Origin: Bacillota bacterium
Lineage (GTDB): Bacteria > Bacillota > Desulfotomaculia > Desulfotomaculales > VENG01
DNA length: 64,000 nucleotides
NCBI GenBank assembly: GCA_009711705.1
Contig: VENG01000017.1
Coordinates: 62,001 to 126,000, forward strand
Direction: 5' to 3'
How positions within the stretch are numbered: position 1 is the stretch's first letter; every line of letters starts with the position of its first letter. Position numbers and translations under genes: made by a program. Of this stretch, positions 8,189-17,123 are shown piece after piece. The notes beneath the pieces are model-generated. The model was not told the DNA's origin. It saw only the letters and a program-made list of their open reading frames with translations, and made no database searches.

Positions 8189-8541
8189 ATCATACGCCTC
8201 CCAAATACAAAAAAAGCTACCACCAGCGAATGAAGTGCGGCCATGAGTACTGCCCCGGCAGCCACATCCTTGGCAACCCGGGCTAAAGGATGGTACCCCG
8301 GGCTCAGCAAATCAACCACAGTTTCCACCGCTGTATTTAAAAGCTCGGTCACTATTACCATAAATATAGCCAATATCAGCCATAATAATTCAAGCCCGGT
8401 TATACCCATCACCCATGCCAGCAACAGCGCTACTGCTGCGGCCAAGCAGTGAATTCTCATGTTGGGCTGGGTCTTAAGGGCATATAAAATTCCCCTGGCA
8501 GCATATAAAAACCCGATACTCTTAGCAAAGTTTTGCATCAT
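8185..8541 (-). CDS. dgkA: Diacylglycerol/undecaprenol kinase family protein
   Basis: Small integral membrane kinase of the DgkA family; in Gram-positives the substrate is usually undecaprenol. Three membrane helices; the conserved ELLNTAVETVVDL segment carries the catalytic Glu residues. The frame stays open to 8613, but Met at 8541 gives 118 aa, matching the family, and starts MMQNFAKS. Coupled to cdd by a 4-nt overlap. Confidence 0.93.
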   Translation of the reverse strand: MMQNFAKSIGFLYAARGILYALKTQPNMRIHCLAAAVALLLAWVMGITGLELLWLILAIFMVIVTELLNTAVETVVDLLSPGYHPLARVAKDVAAGAVLMAALHSLVVAFFVFGRRMI

Positions 8542-8613
8542 TCTGCCGCACCCATCCCTTTTAACCCCTCTTAGCTTACAACAGCTCCATGCCGCGAGAC
8601 CGGCATGGAGCAA

Positions 8614-9069
8614 TTACCTGGAAAGATTGACTTTCTTCATTATCGCCTCTTCCTTTTGGCGCATATTTTTTTTACTCTGACTGTCTTCATGGTCATAGCC
8701 CAAAAGGTGCAGCACACCGTGAACTGTTAGGTAGGCTACCTCACGGTCAACACTGTGCCCGTATTCCTCGGCCTGGTTTACCGCAGTTTCCAAGGATATT
8801 ACCACGTCACCGAGCAACTCTTCTTCTCCCCCGGGAAAATCTTCCCCTTCCGTCATGGCAAAACTAAGCACGTCGGTTGGCCTGTCCACCCCTCGGTATT
8901 GTTTGTTTAATTCTTGCATTCTTACATCATCTACAAAAACGACGCTTACTTCCGACTCCTTACCACTGTCCTCTTCTTCCAGCACCATATTTACGGTCTT
9001 CATTACAAGGCTTTCCTGCCCATTATTTACGCTCACTTTTTGCTGTAGATTGCTTACGAGAACCGGCAC
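8614..9069 (-). CDS. ybeY: Endoribonuclease YbeY
   Basis: Zinc-dependent endoribonuclease involved in 16S rRNA 3'-end maturation and ribosome quality control; 151 aa. The metal-binding motif HGVLHLLGYDH is intact, and TDVLSFA is the other family landmark. GTG start about 10 nt after AAAGGAG, inside the 3' end of pgpH, so the two genes overlap by 47 nt in different frames. Confidence 0.96.
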   Translation of the reverse strand: MPVLVSNLQQKVSVNNGQESLVMKTVNMVLEEEDSGKESEVSVVFVDDVRMQELNKQYRGVDRPTDVLSFAMTEGEDFPGGEEELLGDVVISLETAVNQAEEYGHSVDREVAYLTVHGVLHLLGYDHEDSQSKKNMRQKEEAIMKKVNLSR

Positions 9070-11200
9070 GCTTTGGTTTTCTCCTTTCTATTTCTTTGGC
9101 ATCCGGGTATTCAATACGCGAATGAAATATTCCGGATAAAACTTTGAGGAATGCATCACCAATAGTATCTAAGTCTTTCAAGGTCAGGTCACATTCATCC
9201 AGCTGACCGTCCAAAAGCTTATCCTTGATTATCTTGCGCACAACTCCTTCGGTTTTACCCGGGGTACGATTCTTCATTGACCGAACGGCAGCCTCAACCG
9301 AATCAGCCAACATTACTACCGCAGCTTCTTTGCTTTGCGGCTTAGGCCCATCATAACGGAAATCATCTTCTGAAATATTTTCGCTGTTAGCGCTTTCTTT
9401 CGCTTTATGATAAAAATAGCCACAAAGGCTGGTACCATGGTGCTGCTCAATTATATCAATAACCGCCTGTGGTAACTTGGCGTCTTTAGCCTGTTCCACA
9501 CCGTCCTTAACATGAGAGGCAAGGATAAGGGTACTTAAACTGGGGGCAATCTTTTCGTGCGGGTTCTCAGCAGTCATTTGGTTTTCAATAAAAAAATACG
9601 GTCTTTTCAGTTTACCAATATCATGGTAATAAGCCCCCACCCTTACCAACATAGGCTCTCCCCCCACCTCGTCAGCAGCTGATTCAGCCAGATTACCCAC
9701 TATAATGCTGTGGTGATACGTCCCCGGCGCCTCGGTAAGCAGCCTACGCAAAACAGGATTGCTGGGATGCGAAAATTCTAACAACCTAACGGATGATGTG
9801 ATGGCAAAAGTGCTCTCTAAATATGGCAGCGCACCATTGGTCAGTATGGAAGACAATAGGCCATTTATTGTTCCCAACGCCAGGCTGGAAGTTAATAAAA
9901 GTCCCATTGGTGTATCGGATATAAGCCCCATGGTGAATATGGCAAGCACATTCGCCGCTCCGGTTATAACCCCCGCCCGAGCTAAATCTCCCCTTTGGCT
10001 GAGTTTACTGACTCCGTACACCCCGGTAATGCCGCCAATCAGACCAACGACGCCAAACCTGATCTGCCCGGCGGTCATAATGCCCACCAAAAAACTCATC
10101 ACAGCGACAACAAGAACAGCCAAGCGAGAATCCAATAAAATAGCAATGAGCATCCCCGCAGCGGCAACCGGAACCATATAAGCAAACAGCGCGCCAAATT
10201 GCGGCCATTGAGCTACGTTAATGGCCATTAGGGCTCGTCCCACGCCTAGAACTACAATCACAATTAAACCTATCAGATATAAGTGACCAGCATTTTGATA
10301 GATATTTTTGTTTTGCTGGTAAATAAAAAACAAAACCACAGTCATCAATAATGCAATCAGTAAGGCTGCCCCGGCAAGGGACTTAATGGGTGAAGAAGGG
10401 CCGGTCAAACCCAAGGCTGCTAATTTGGCCATATGGTCCTCGGTGACAATTTCGCCCTCTCCGATAATTTTTTCATTTTCCTTGATGGACACCATTACCG
10501 GCGGTACAGCATCCATGGCTGTTTTTTGTAACAAATCTGTTTTATACTCATCGAAGAATTCATTGGGACGAACAAATTTACGTATCAAACCTTCGGCAAG
10601 ACTGGCGTAAGAAGAACTCAGTCCCAGATGCTTAACCTGTGCTACAAGCTGTTTTACCACTTGCTCTTGATTTTCAAAGGTGATCCCCTGTTCCATGGCC
10701 TGCTTTACCAGGCTGTTAACCCCATCTTTCAATCTCTGCAAGCTTTCTGGCCTGGGAGCGATTAAATCCTTTAAGACATTTTCCGGTAGTGCAAAGTTAA
10801 TTTCGTCTCGCACCCCATTTATTTTTTCCTCCTCAGTCAGAGACTGATTCTTTTGCACCTTCCCGACTACATCCACTGCCGATGAAATATCTTCTTGCAC
10901 GCCCACACTTACTTGGGGGTCGGTTCTGTATTGCTTTTCTATGGCTTCTTTAGCTTGCTCACGCGCTTCCTTGGTTTTAGCCTTATTTTCAAAAATAACA
11001 GTACGTGAAGCAAAAATATCGGTGGGCGCAACCTGACCCACCTGCAAATCCACCTTTTGGGGAACATAATGCACGGATACTAATAATGTAAGTAAAACAA
11101 AAAGGAGCACCGCAGCGATGCCCCTGCGAACCTTGCGTTTCCCCGCAAGGGAGGAAAAGACTGCACGAACTTTCCCCCAAACCTGTTGGAGAGGAAACAT
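9023..11200 (-). CDS. pgpH: 7TM-HD membrane phosphodiesterase (PgpH/YqfF type)
   Basis: Membrane protein of the 7TMR-HD family; characterised members hydrolyse the second messenger c-di-AMP. From the ATG at 11200 (6 nt after GAGGAG) it is 725 aa: one N-terminal helix, a long extracytoplasmic region (about 50-290), a seven-helix bundle (about 290-470), then a cytoplasmic HD domain with YHDIGKLKRPYFF and HHGT metal ligands. A 19-codon upstream extension of the frame has no ribosome site. It follows phoH closely. Confidence 0.94.
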   Translation of the reverse strand: MFPLQQVWGKVRAVFSSLAGKRKVRRGIAAVLLFVLLTLLVSVHYVPQKVDLQVGQVAPTDIFASRTVIFENKAKTKEAREQAKEAIEKQYRTDPQVSVGVQEDISSAVDVVGKVQKNQSLTEEEKINGVRDEINFALPENVLKDLIAPRPESLQRLKDGVNSLVKQAMEQGITFENQEQVVKQLVAQVKHLGLSSSYASLAEGLIRKFVRPNEFFDEYKTDLLQKTAMDAVPPVMVSIKENEKIIGEGEIVTEDHMAKLAALGLTGPSSPIKSLAGAALLIALLMTVVLFFIYQQNKNIYQNAGHLYLIGLIVIVVLGVGRALMAINVAQWPQFGALFAYMVPVAAAGMLIAILLDSRLAVLVVAVMSFLVGIMTAGQIRFGVVGLIGGITGVYGVSKLSQRGDLARAGVITGAANVLAIFTMGLISDTPMGLLLTSSLALGTINGLLSSILTNGALPYLESTFAITSSVRLLEFSHPSNPVLRRLLTEAPGTYHHSIIVGNLAESAADEVGGEPMLVRVGAYYHDIGKLKRPYFFIENQMTAENPHEKIAPSLSTLILASHVKDGVEQAKDAKLPQAVIDIIEQHHGTSLCGYFYHKAKESANSENISEDDFRYDGPKPQSKEAAVVMLADSVEAAVRSMKNRTPGKTEGVVRKIIKDKLLDGQLDECDLTLKDLDTIGDAFLKVLSGIFHSRIEYPDAKEIERRKPKRAGSRKQSTAKSERK

Positions 11201-11222
11201 TATTTCACTCCTCTTTGGTGAC

Positions 11223-12185
11223 CTACGCCTCATTGCCGGAATCATATGCCTTGACAATCTCCTGAACCAGAGGATGTCGAACGATATCTTCTCCGGTAAA
11301 GTAGTGGAAAACTATGCCTGTAATACCTGTTAACACCCTGCCCGCATGAACCAGTCCCGATGATTGCCCTTTCGGCAAATCAACTTGTGTGATATCTCCG
11401 GTAATAATTGCATTGGAACCAAAGCCAATGCGGGTCAGAAACATTTTCATCTGCTCAGGTGTTGTATTTTGGGCTTCGTCAAGTATGATAAAGGCGTCAT
11501 CCAAAGTACGGCCCCTCATATATGCTAATGGTGCAATTTCTATAATGTGCCGGTCCAAGTATTTTTGCGTGCTTTCAATACCGAGCACATCGTACAAGCT
11601 ATCATAAAGGGGACGCAGATAAGGATCCACTTTTTCTTGCAAGTCACCGGGTAAAAAACCCAATTTTTCTCCAGCCTCGACTGCCGGCCGGGTAAGCACT
11701 AATCTGCTTATTTCTTTATTTTTTAATGCCCTTATGGCCATAACTACTGCCAAGTACGTTTTACCGGTACCCGCAGGTCCAATACCAAAGACAATGTCAT
11801 GCTTCTTGATGGCCTCAACGTACTTCTGCTGCCCTACTGTCTTAGGTTTTATTTGTTTTCCTCGCGGAGTAACCAGTGTAATATCCCGGGCTAAGGAAGA
11901 CAGTGCATTATTCATTCCCGCCTTTACCGCCTTAAGTGTATAGTTTATCTCGTGTAATGTAAGGTGGTTTCCGGCCCTGTAAAAATCCTGCAGCTGCTCC
12001 AACACTTTTTGAGCTATTTTAACCTGTTCCGGTGAGCCCAGAATAACAAGTTCTTCTCCCCGGGCAACCACTCTAACCCCTAAAGTCTTTTCTATCAGGG
12101 ATAGGTTTTCATCGTGCCTGCCGAATATTTCAGCCGCAGCTCCTATATCGTCTAAAGTAACTTTTGTTTCAGTATAATCCGTCAA
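11223..12185 (-). CDS. phoH: PhoH family ATPase
   Basis: Cytoplasmic P-loop ATPase of the PhoH/YlaK family, 320 aa. Walker A GPAGTGKTYLA (about 135-145) and Walker B FIILDEAQN are clear; the N-terminal 80 residues resemble a KH-like nucleic-acid-binding segment. Its constant position before pgpH and ybeY suggests a role in RNA or ribosome metabolism, but the precise reaction is not established. TTG start after AAGGAGGGG. Confidence 0.93.
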   Translation of the reverse strand: MTDYTETKVTLDDIGAAAEIFGRHDENLSLIEKTLGVRVVARGEELVILGSPEQVKIAQKVLEQLQDFYRAGNHLTLHEINYTLKAVKAGMNNALSSLARDITLVTPRGKQIKPKTVGQQKYVEAIKKHDIVFGIGPAGTGKTYLAVVMAIRALKNKEISRLVLTRPAVEAGEKLGFLPGDLQEKVDPYLRPLYDSLYDVLGIESTQKYLDRHIIEIAPLAYMRGRTLDDAFIILDEAQNTTPEQMKMFLTRIGFGSNAIITGDITQVDLPKGQSSGLVHAGRVLTGITGIVFHYFTGEDIVRHPLVQEIVKAYDSGNEA

Positions 12186-12228
12186 TAAGACCGGCCCCTC
12201 CTTGAGGTTAATGCCTTCGGTTAATGTA

Positions 12229-13500
12229 TTAGGGTTTAAATGTCTTTTCGATACCTATTTCTTCTATGGTTTCTATGGTGACTTTTACTCTGACAACATT
12301 CACTCCGGCCACATTTGCTCCACCATGGCCAGCTTCTACACGTTCAACCTTGCGGTTAACAATTGGTGCATTTTCAGGTATTCTCTTTTTAGCATCTTTA
12401 AGAGCATTTTTCAAGGCTATATCTCGTGCCTGCGTTAGAGTTCTCTGCACCCTGAACGACTTAAGTTCAACATATCGTTCAGTATTGATTTCTACGGGAA
12501 TATTTATATTCCTCCAAGCCGGAAGTCTTTTCGTATGAATAGATGGTTCATATTCTTTAAAGGGTATTTTTTCCGGCCCTGATAGAATTATTTCCTTGTC
12601 ACCTATTTTAATGCGGATCCTGGAAACCTCTGCACCGGTACGTCGTGTAATTTTTTCAACCAGTGGCACCTCACTGTACCCATCATACCATACGCGGGCA
12701 CGGACTATTCCCTGGGCATGAACATACTGGGACTGTCCTTCTCCGGTAAGCTTTCCATCCTCTTCCGAGCTCTGTGGCGGGTCTGTTTCCTCATTTAATT
12801 CAGGTGGCGGAATGACCCCTGAAATAAGTACCTGCCCTTTGCTGACGGTTTGACCTTCCTCCACAGCCGGGTGCCCTTTTAAAACCAATATTTCCTTGAG
12901 CAGTCCTTCTTTACGCGCTACAATGTGGGCTGGATTATGATCCACCCCTTCCGGAGGCATCTTCTTTTCTACTATTTCTACAATTACCCTGGTCCCTTTG
13001 ACACTTACGCCGGCCCATGATACCTTGGACAAATTATCTTGAATAGCCTCTTCAACACCGGCTGTATCTAAATTCCACTTTAAAACTCCCACAGATAAAC
13101 CTGCTTGCCGCGCCACTTTCAGTATTTGAGAATCTTTAACCGTGGTATTACCGGTTACATCTATAAGCCAAACAAAAGATGATAGCATGTACAACAATGC
13201 AAGAAACAAAACGGCCCCGGCTACCATAGTTTTACGCCTGCGCATTTTAGAAATAAAAAAGGGCAACCCCAAACGATGCTCTATGGAAAAACGACAGCCG
13301 GTCTCACGGGCAATGTGCCTAAGCGGGCGCAAACCACTCAGCCGAATGCTGGCCATAATGCTTTCCTGGTTAACCCACTTTATATTCCAGAGCCAGATGC
13401 CCCTGGTAGATGCCATATTAATTAACCGCTCAGGTGAAGAACCGCGCACAATAACAACAACATAGCCGGCCAGGAAGGAAACTAGTTTAAAAAGAGTCAT
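12229..13500 (-). CDS. yqfD: Sporulation protein YqfD
   Basis: YqfD, a sigma-E-dependent sporulation membrane protein in Bacillus. The ATG at 13500, after AGGAGGG, gives 423 aa; the longer frame upstream lies inside yqfC. A membrane helix occurs near residues 75-95 (VLFLALLYMLSSFVW), then a long extracytoplasmic beta-rich domain. Its start overlaps the yqfC stop by 4 nt. Biochemical activity is unknown in the family. Confidence 0.93.
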   Translation of the reverse strand: MTLFKLVSFLAGYVVVIVRGSSPERLINMASTRGIWLWNIKWVNQESIMASIRLSGLRPLRHIARETGCRFSIEHRLGLPFFISKMRRRKTMVAGAVLFLALLYMLSSFVWLIDVTGNTTVKDSQILKVARQAGLSVGVLKWNLDTAGVEEAIQDNLSKVSWAGVSVKGTRVIVEIVEKKMPPEGVDHNPAHIVARKEGLLKEILVLKGHPAVEEGQTVSKGQVLISGVIPPPELNEETDPPQSSEEDGKLTGEGQSQYVHAQGIVRARVWYDGYSEVPLVEKITRRTGAEVSRIRIKIGDKEIILSGPEKIPFKEYEPSIHTKRLPAWRNINIPVEINTERYVELKSFRVQRTLTQARDIALKNALKDAKKRIPENAPIVNRKVERVEAGHGGANVAGVNVVRVKVTIETIEEIGIEKTFKP

Positions 13501-13790
13501 AATTTCCCTCCTAAAAACACTATACTGTCGATACGCCCTTCCACACACATCTCTTCAGGTAAAATACTGCGCAACTGCAACCCTTCACCGGCTATTTCAA
13601 TTTCACCTTCCCCAACGGCTATACGTACCAATTCAGGAGTATATTCGGTAATTCCACGGTGATTCTCCAAGAACACCTGCAGATTTCCAACCAATACAAT
13701 CTTAGGCAAGTCCAACATGACCTCGCCTGGAATTTCCAATATTTCAGAAAACTGTCGCTTAACTTTCTTTTTTACGTCGCGCCAGGCCAT
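13497..13790 (-). CDS. yqfC: Sporulation protein YqfC
   Basis: Small YqfC-family protein, 97 aa from the ATG at 13790. The family is sigma-E-controlled and needed for sporulation in Bacillus, always next to yqfD. Its GGGGGGAT ribosome site is the 3' arm of the terminator hairpin of the preceding selenoprotein gene, and the T run reaches the ATG. A longer start at 13826 would place the N-terminus across that hairpin, so I reject it. Confidence 0.92.
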   Translation of the reverse strand: MAWRDVKKKVKRQFSEILEIPGEVMLDLPKIVLVGNLQVFLENHRGITEYTPELVRIAVGEGEIEIAGEGLQLRSILPEEMCVEGRIDSIVFLGGKL

Positions 13791-13830
13791 AAAAAAATCC
13801 CCCCTTGCCAAAAATGTATGCGGCAAGGGG
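13791..13830 (-). terminator. Terminator after the thioredoxin-fold selenoprotein gene
   Basis: CCCCTTGCC (13801-13809) and GGCAAGGGG (13822-13830) form a 9-bp stem followed on the minus strand by GGATTTTTTT. The T run abuts the yqfC start codon, so the hairpin may also affect yqfC translation. Confidence 0.8.
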
Positions 13831-13862
13831 AGGAAAGATTACTCAGCAATGGCTAATAATGG

Positions 13863-14207
13863 TTACTCTTTATTTTCTTGCATCTCTTTGATAGCTTGAC
13901 CGATCATTTCAGCCGAAAGCCCGCCATGAAAACGGGGTTGGCCGTCAATAACCGTTAAAGGAAGACGTACCCTATCGAGAACAGATGAAACTTGAGGGTA
14001 CTCCTTAATATCCGGTGTAGTTACATCTACAAACTTAAAATCCACTTCAGAGCCAAAACTGTTTTCTAGTTCTGTCTTTAACTCAGATGCTTCTTCTTTC
14101 ATGGTCTTTTGCGAACCGCATCCAGCGGCAGGAGAAGGGCCTCACCCACCGGTCTGCACTGGTGCATCAAGACCGAAAACCATTACTTCAATTGGTTGTT
14201 CTGCCAT
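13863..14207 (-). CDS. Thioredoxin-fold selenoprotein (in-frame TGA = selenocysteine)
   Basis: A complete frame appears only if TGA at 14142-14144 is read through as selenocysteine (residue 22 of 114). The upstream 21 codons start with ATG after GAGAGGTGAT and encode a beta strand (IEVMVFG). Then comes the redox loop TGG-Sec-GPSPAAGC (second Cys at 30), a helix, a strand (VDFKFVDV) and a cis-Pro-like RLPLTVIDG, as in thioredoxin/glutaredoxin folds. A small hairpin with loop UGGAU (14115-14129) begins 12 nt after the UGA, where a bacterial SECIS would lie. The gene is divergent from selD. Redox partner and substrate are unknown; overall topology recalls YuzD-like proteins. Confidence 0.82.
14115..14129 (-). 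promoter_or_regulatory. Candidate SECIS hairpin in the thioredoxin-fold selenoprotein mRNA
   Basis: GCCGC, loop UGGAU, GCGGU (one G-U pair) begins 12 nt after the UGA; the apical loop has G residues. Short stem, so moderate support. Confidence 0.5.
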
Positions 14208-14253
14208 ACTATCACCTCTCAGTTAGCCTTTTTTACCAATGTATAACAGATTG

Positions 14254-14273
14254 TAACATAATTACGTATGTTA
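14254..14273. promoter_or_regulatory. Palindrome in the divergent selenoprotein/selD intergenic region
   Basis: TAACATA, 6 nt, TATGTTA: a perfect 7-bp inverted repeat between the two divergent selenium genes. It could be an operator; no regulator gene is adjacent. Confidence 0.4.
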
Positions 14274-14435
14274 TGATACCCCGACAGTCAAGACTAATTT
14301 CATTAAAAGCTTATTTTTATGGACAAATTAAATAATCACTGGAATGATAATAAAATTATTTTATCAATTCCATAAAGGAATCTGTCAAAGCACAGTTGAA
14401 AACCATATTGTATTCTAAAAAGGAGGGTGATGAGC

Positions 14436-15479
14436 TTGAACAAACAAGAACACAGATTAACCCAAATGACCAAAAGTTCGGGGTGAGCTGCCAAATTGGG
14501 GCCTGAAGCCCTGTCGCAGGTACTGCGGCAGCTACCGGTGCTTGATCACCCTAACTTGTTGGTGGGGTTGGAAACTTCAGATGACGCTGCAGTTTACAAA
14601 CTGAACGGGAGCACTGCCATTATTAATACCGTTGATTTTTTTACCCCTATTGTGGACGACCCCTATCTATTTGGCCAAATTGCAGCAACCAACGCGCTGA
14701 GCGATATCTATGCCATGGGCGGGCAACCGCTTCTGGCCCTGAATATTGCATGTTTTCCTAGCTGCCTGCCGAAGGAAGTACTGGCCCAAATATTACGCGG
14801 GGGCGCCGATAAAGTTACGGAGGCTGAGGCCATTATAGCCGGCGGTCATACCATAGAGGATGACGAACCTAAATACGGTTTAGCCGTTACCGGACTGGTG
14901 CACCCGGATAAAGTAACATCCAATTCCAATGCCCAAACAGACAACCTCTTAGTATTAACCAAACCCCTGGGCACCGGAATCATAAATACTGCCATCAAAG
15001 GCGGCCTGGCCAGTGATGAAGTGATAAGGCAGGCATCGCATACCATGTGTGAATTAAATAAAGAGGCTGCCCGGATAATGAATAATACAGATGCCCGGGC
15101 CTGTACTGATATAACCGGGTTCGGATTGCTGGGACATGCTGCTGAAATGGCTGAGGCAAGTAAAGTAAGTCTGGAAATCTGGGCCAAGGAAGTGCCCCTA
15201 CTACCCGGAACATTGGACATGGCCGAAATGGGGATGATCCCCGCAGGGGCTTATAATAACCAGACATATCTACAGGGTAAGGTTAAATTTGCAGTAAAAG
15301 TTAAAACTGAGCTACAATTAGCTTTTTTTGACCCGCAAACCTCCGGCGGCCTGCTCATTTCTATACCGAAATGCAAGGCTGACATCTTAATGAACGGTAT
15401 GAACGATGCCGGAATTTGCTGCGCCGCAGTTATAGGCAAAGTAAAACAGCGAGGAAGTAATTTAATCGAGGTAGTGTAG
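14436..15479 (+). CDS. selD: Selenide, water dikinase SelD, selenocysteine-containing
   Basis: Makes selenophosphate from selenide and ATP, the selenium donor for selenocysteine and 2-selenouridine. The frame continues upstream of an in-frame TGA at 14484-14486 that sits exactly where SelD has its catalytic Cys/Sec: SSG-Sec-AAKLGPEAL. The TTG at 14436 lies 8 nt after AGGAGGG; an ATG at 14430 is too close. Read this way the protein is 347 aa, normal for SelD, with TVDFFTPIVDDPYLFGQIAA and DITGFGLLGHA intact. A SECIS-like hairpin follows the UGA. An annotation starting at 14496 would drop the catalytic residue. First gene of selD-yedF. Confidence 0.95.
14511..14531 (+). promoter_or_regulatory. 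SECIS-like hairpin in selD mRNA
   Basis: CTGTCGCAG (14511-14519), loop GTA, CTGCGGCAG (14523-14531): nine pairs including one U-G. It starts 25 nt after the UGA, with a G at the apex, in the place and form expected for a bacterial SECIS bound by SelB. Confidence 0.75.
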
Positions 15480-15497
15480 CAATATAAGGAGGTCATA

Positions 15498-16112
15498 ATG
15501 ATGGTAAAGGAAATTGATTGCCGGGGACTAAACTGCCCCCAACCGGTTATTAATACCAAAAAAGCTTTGGAAGAAATCTCAACCGGTAGAGTAACAACCA
15601 TAGTAGATAACCCTGTAGCACATAAAAATGTATCCCTTTTTGCTCGCAATTCCGGACACAGGGTTGAAGACAAGGAAGAAAACGGTGTTTTTTATATAAC
15701 CATCACCAAAGCTAGTGGAAAAAGTCCACAATCCGAACCAACTCAAACCAAGCATTCGCAACCAATAACAACACAAAACCTCGTTTATTTAGTTTCCTCC
15801 AATTGTTTCGGCCAGGGCTCACCGGACCTTGGAAACGTGCTCATGAAAAGCTTGATGCTTACACTGTCAGAGAGCGACCCGGCTCCCGAGGCACTGGTAT
15901 TTTTAAACACCGGCGTTTACCTTGCTGCCGAAGGATCTGACGTTTTACCTTACCTTAACAAGCTTTCCGACAGCGGCACATCAATAATGGCCTGCGGCAC
16001 ATGTCTTGATTACTACCGCCTCAGGGAAAAACTGGCCGTTGGACAAATATCCAACATGTATGAAATAAATAATATACTCACCGGACCCAATAAGGTAATT
16101 ACGGTTTCCTGA
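15498..16112 (+). CDS. yedF: Selenium metabolism protein YedF
   Basis: Two-domain protein of the YedF family found beside selD in selenium-using bacteria, 204 aa. The N-terminal TusA/SirA-like domain has the CPQP motif (DCRGLNCPQPVINTKKAL), the persulfide or perselenide-carrying site in TusA relatives. The C-terminal DsrE-like domain ends with MACGTCLDYY. A role in delivering selenium to SelD is inferred from co-occurrence. It starts 18 nt after selD, behind AAGGAGG. Confidence 0.93.
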   Translation: MMVKEIDCRGLNCPQPVINTKKALEEISTGRVTTIVDNPVAHKNVSLFARNSGHRVEDKEENGVFYITITKASGKSPQSEPTQTKHSQPITTQNLVYLVSSNCFGQGSPDLGNVLMKSLMLTLSESDPAPEALVFLNTGVYLAAEGSDVLPYLNKLSDSGTSIMACGTCLDYYRLREKLAVGQISNMYEINNILTGPNKVITVS

Positions 16113-16169
16113 CCTCCTTGGTAGGAAATTAGAGGAATTTAAAGGTATTTTGGCTAATGTAAGTTAATT

Positions 16170-17063
16170 ATGAAAACAGCATTTATTATCAACCCCGCTG
16201 CGGGGAGAGGAAAAACAAAAAAAATCTGGCCCGTTTTGAGAAATCTTTTAATGCCGGAAATAGTGTTCGAGGAGCACTATACAACCGGGCACGGACATGC
16301 CTCCAGGTTAGCCGGTATTTTAGAAGGAAACGGAGCAGAAAAAATAGTTATTGTCGGAGGCGACGGAACACTTCACGAAGTAATAAACGGCCTCAAGAAA
16401 AAAGAAGCTATTATAGGAGTAATTCCCACCGGCACCGGTAACGATTTTTGCCGCTCAATAGGCATTCCTGCTGATCCCCGCAGTGCAATAAGAACTTTAT
16501 CGGAAGGCCGCATACGAAAACTGGACCTTGGCTGTGTAAACGACAGTTTTTTCATCAACGTTTCCGGAGTGGGGTTTGACGCCCAGGTAGCCCAAGAAAT
16601 AAACACCGGGATAAGATGGCTTACCGGTTCCCCGGCCTATTTAGCCGCAGTTTTAAAACTAATAGTGACTTATCGGAATATACCGTTGCGGGTGATTCTA
16701 GATAACCATACTGAAATACACTTAAAGAGTTTTCTGCTAGCAGTAGGAAACGCTCAGTTTTATGGGGGCGGTATGCGTATTGTTCCTTCTGCTGTCCCGG
16801 ATGATGGTTTTTTTCATGTCTGTGCTGCGGGTAATGTTAGAAAAAGGGATGTTTTAATAACCCTACCTAAAGTTTTCAGCGGCAAACATATAGGCCATCC
16901 TCTGGTTAGGGAGTATACAGCCAAAGAAATAGAAATAACGTCTGAATGTAGGACAGCATTGCACGCTGACGGGGAAATAATAGGACACCTACCGGCAAAG
17001 TTTTCAATACTTCACAGAAAGCTTAATTTATTGGTCCCTGACAAGCAAAAAACCCGCGCTTAA
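16170..17063 (+). CDS. Diacylglycerol kinase family lipid kinase (DgkB/YegS type)
   Basis: Soluble lipid kinase with a DAGK catalytic domain, 297 aa. NPAAGRGK at the N-terminus and GGDGTLHEV (about 70-78) form the nucleotide site; GTGNDFCRS follows. Members phosphorylate diacylglycerol or related lipids in membrane phospholipid recycling. It sits downstream of yedF, probably co-transcribed up to the terminator at 17075-17123, with no visible link to selenium. Confidence 0.9.
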   Translation: MKTAFIINPAAGRGKTKKIWPVLRNLLMPEIVFEEHYTTGHGHASRLAGILEGNGAEKIVIVGGDGTLHEVINGLKKKEAIIGVIPTGTGNDFCRSIGIPADPRSAIRTLSEGRIRKLDLGCVNDSFFINVSGVGFDAQVAQEINTGIRWLTGSPAYLAAVLKLIVTYRNIPLRVILDNHTEIHLKSFLLAVGNAQFYGGGMRIVPSAVPDDGFFHVCAAGNVRKRDVLITLPKVFSGKHIGHPLVREYTAKEIEITSECRTALHADGEIIGHLPAKFSILHRKLNLLVPDKQKTRA

Positions 17064-17074
17064 TATGGGGTCAT

Positions 17075-17123
17075 AAAAAGGGGACAGGCACCTTTTTAAA
17101 ATAGGAGCCGGTCCCCTTTTTTT
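17075..17123. terminator. Terminator between the lipid kinase gene and the floA operon
   Basis: AAAAAGGGGAC (17075-17085) pairs with GTCCCCTTTTTTT (17111-17123). Convergent genes end on both sides, and A and T runs flank the stem, so it likely acts in both directions. Confidence 0.8.

Noticed and set aside
14484..14486. selD as a truncated pseudogene caused by a stop codon
   Set aside because: The TGA falls exactly on the catalytic Cys/Sec position, both sides align with SelD, and a SECIS-like hairpin follows.
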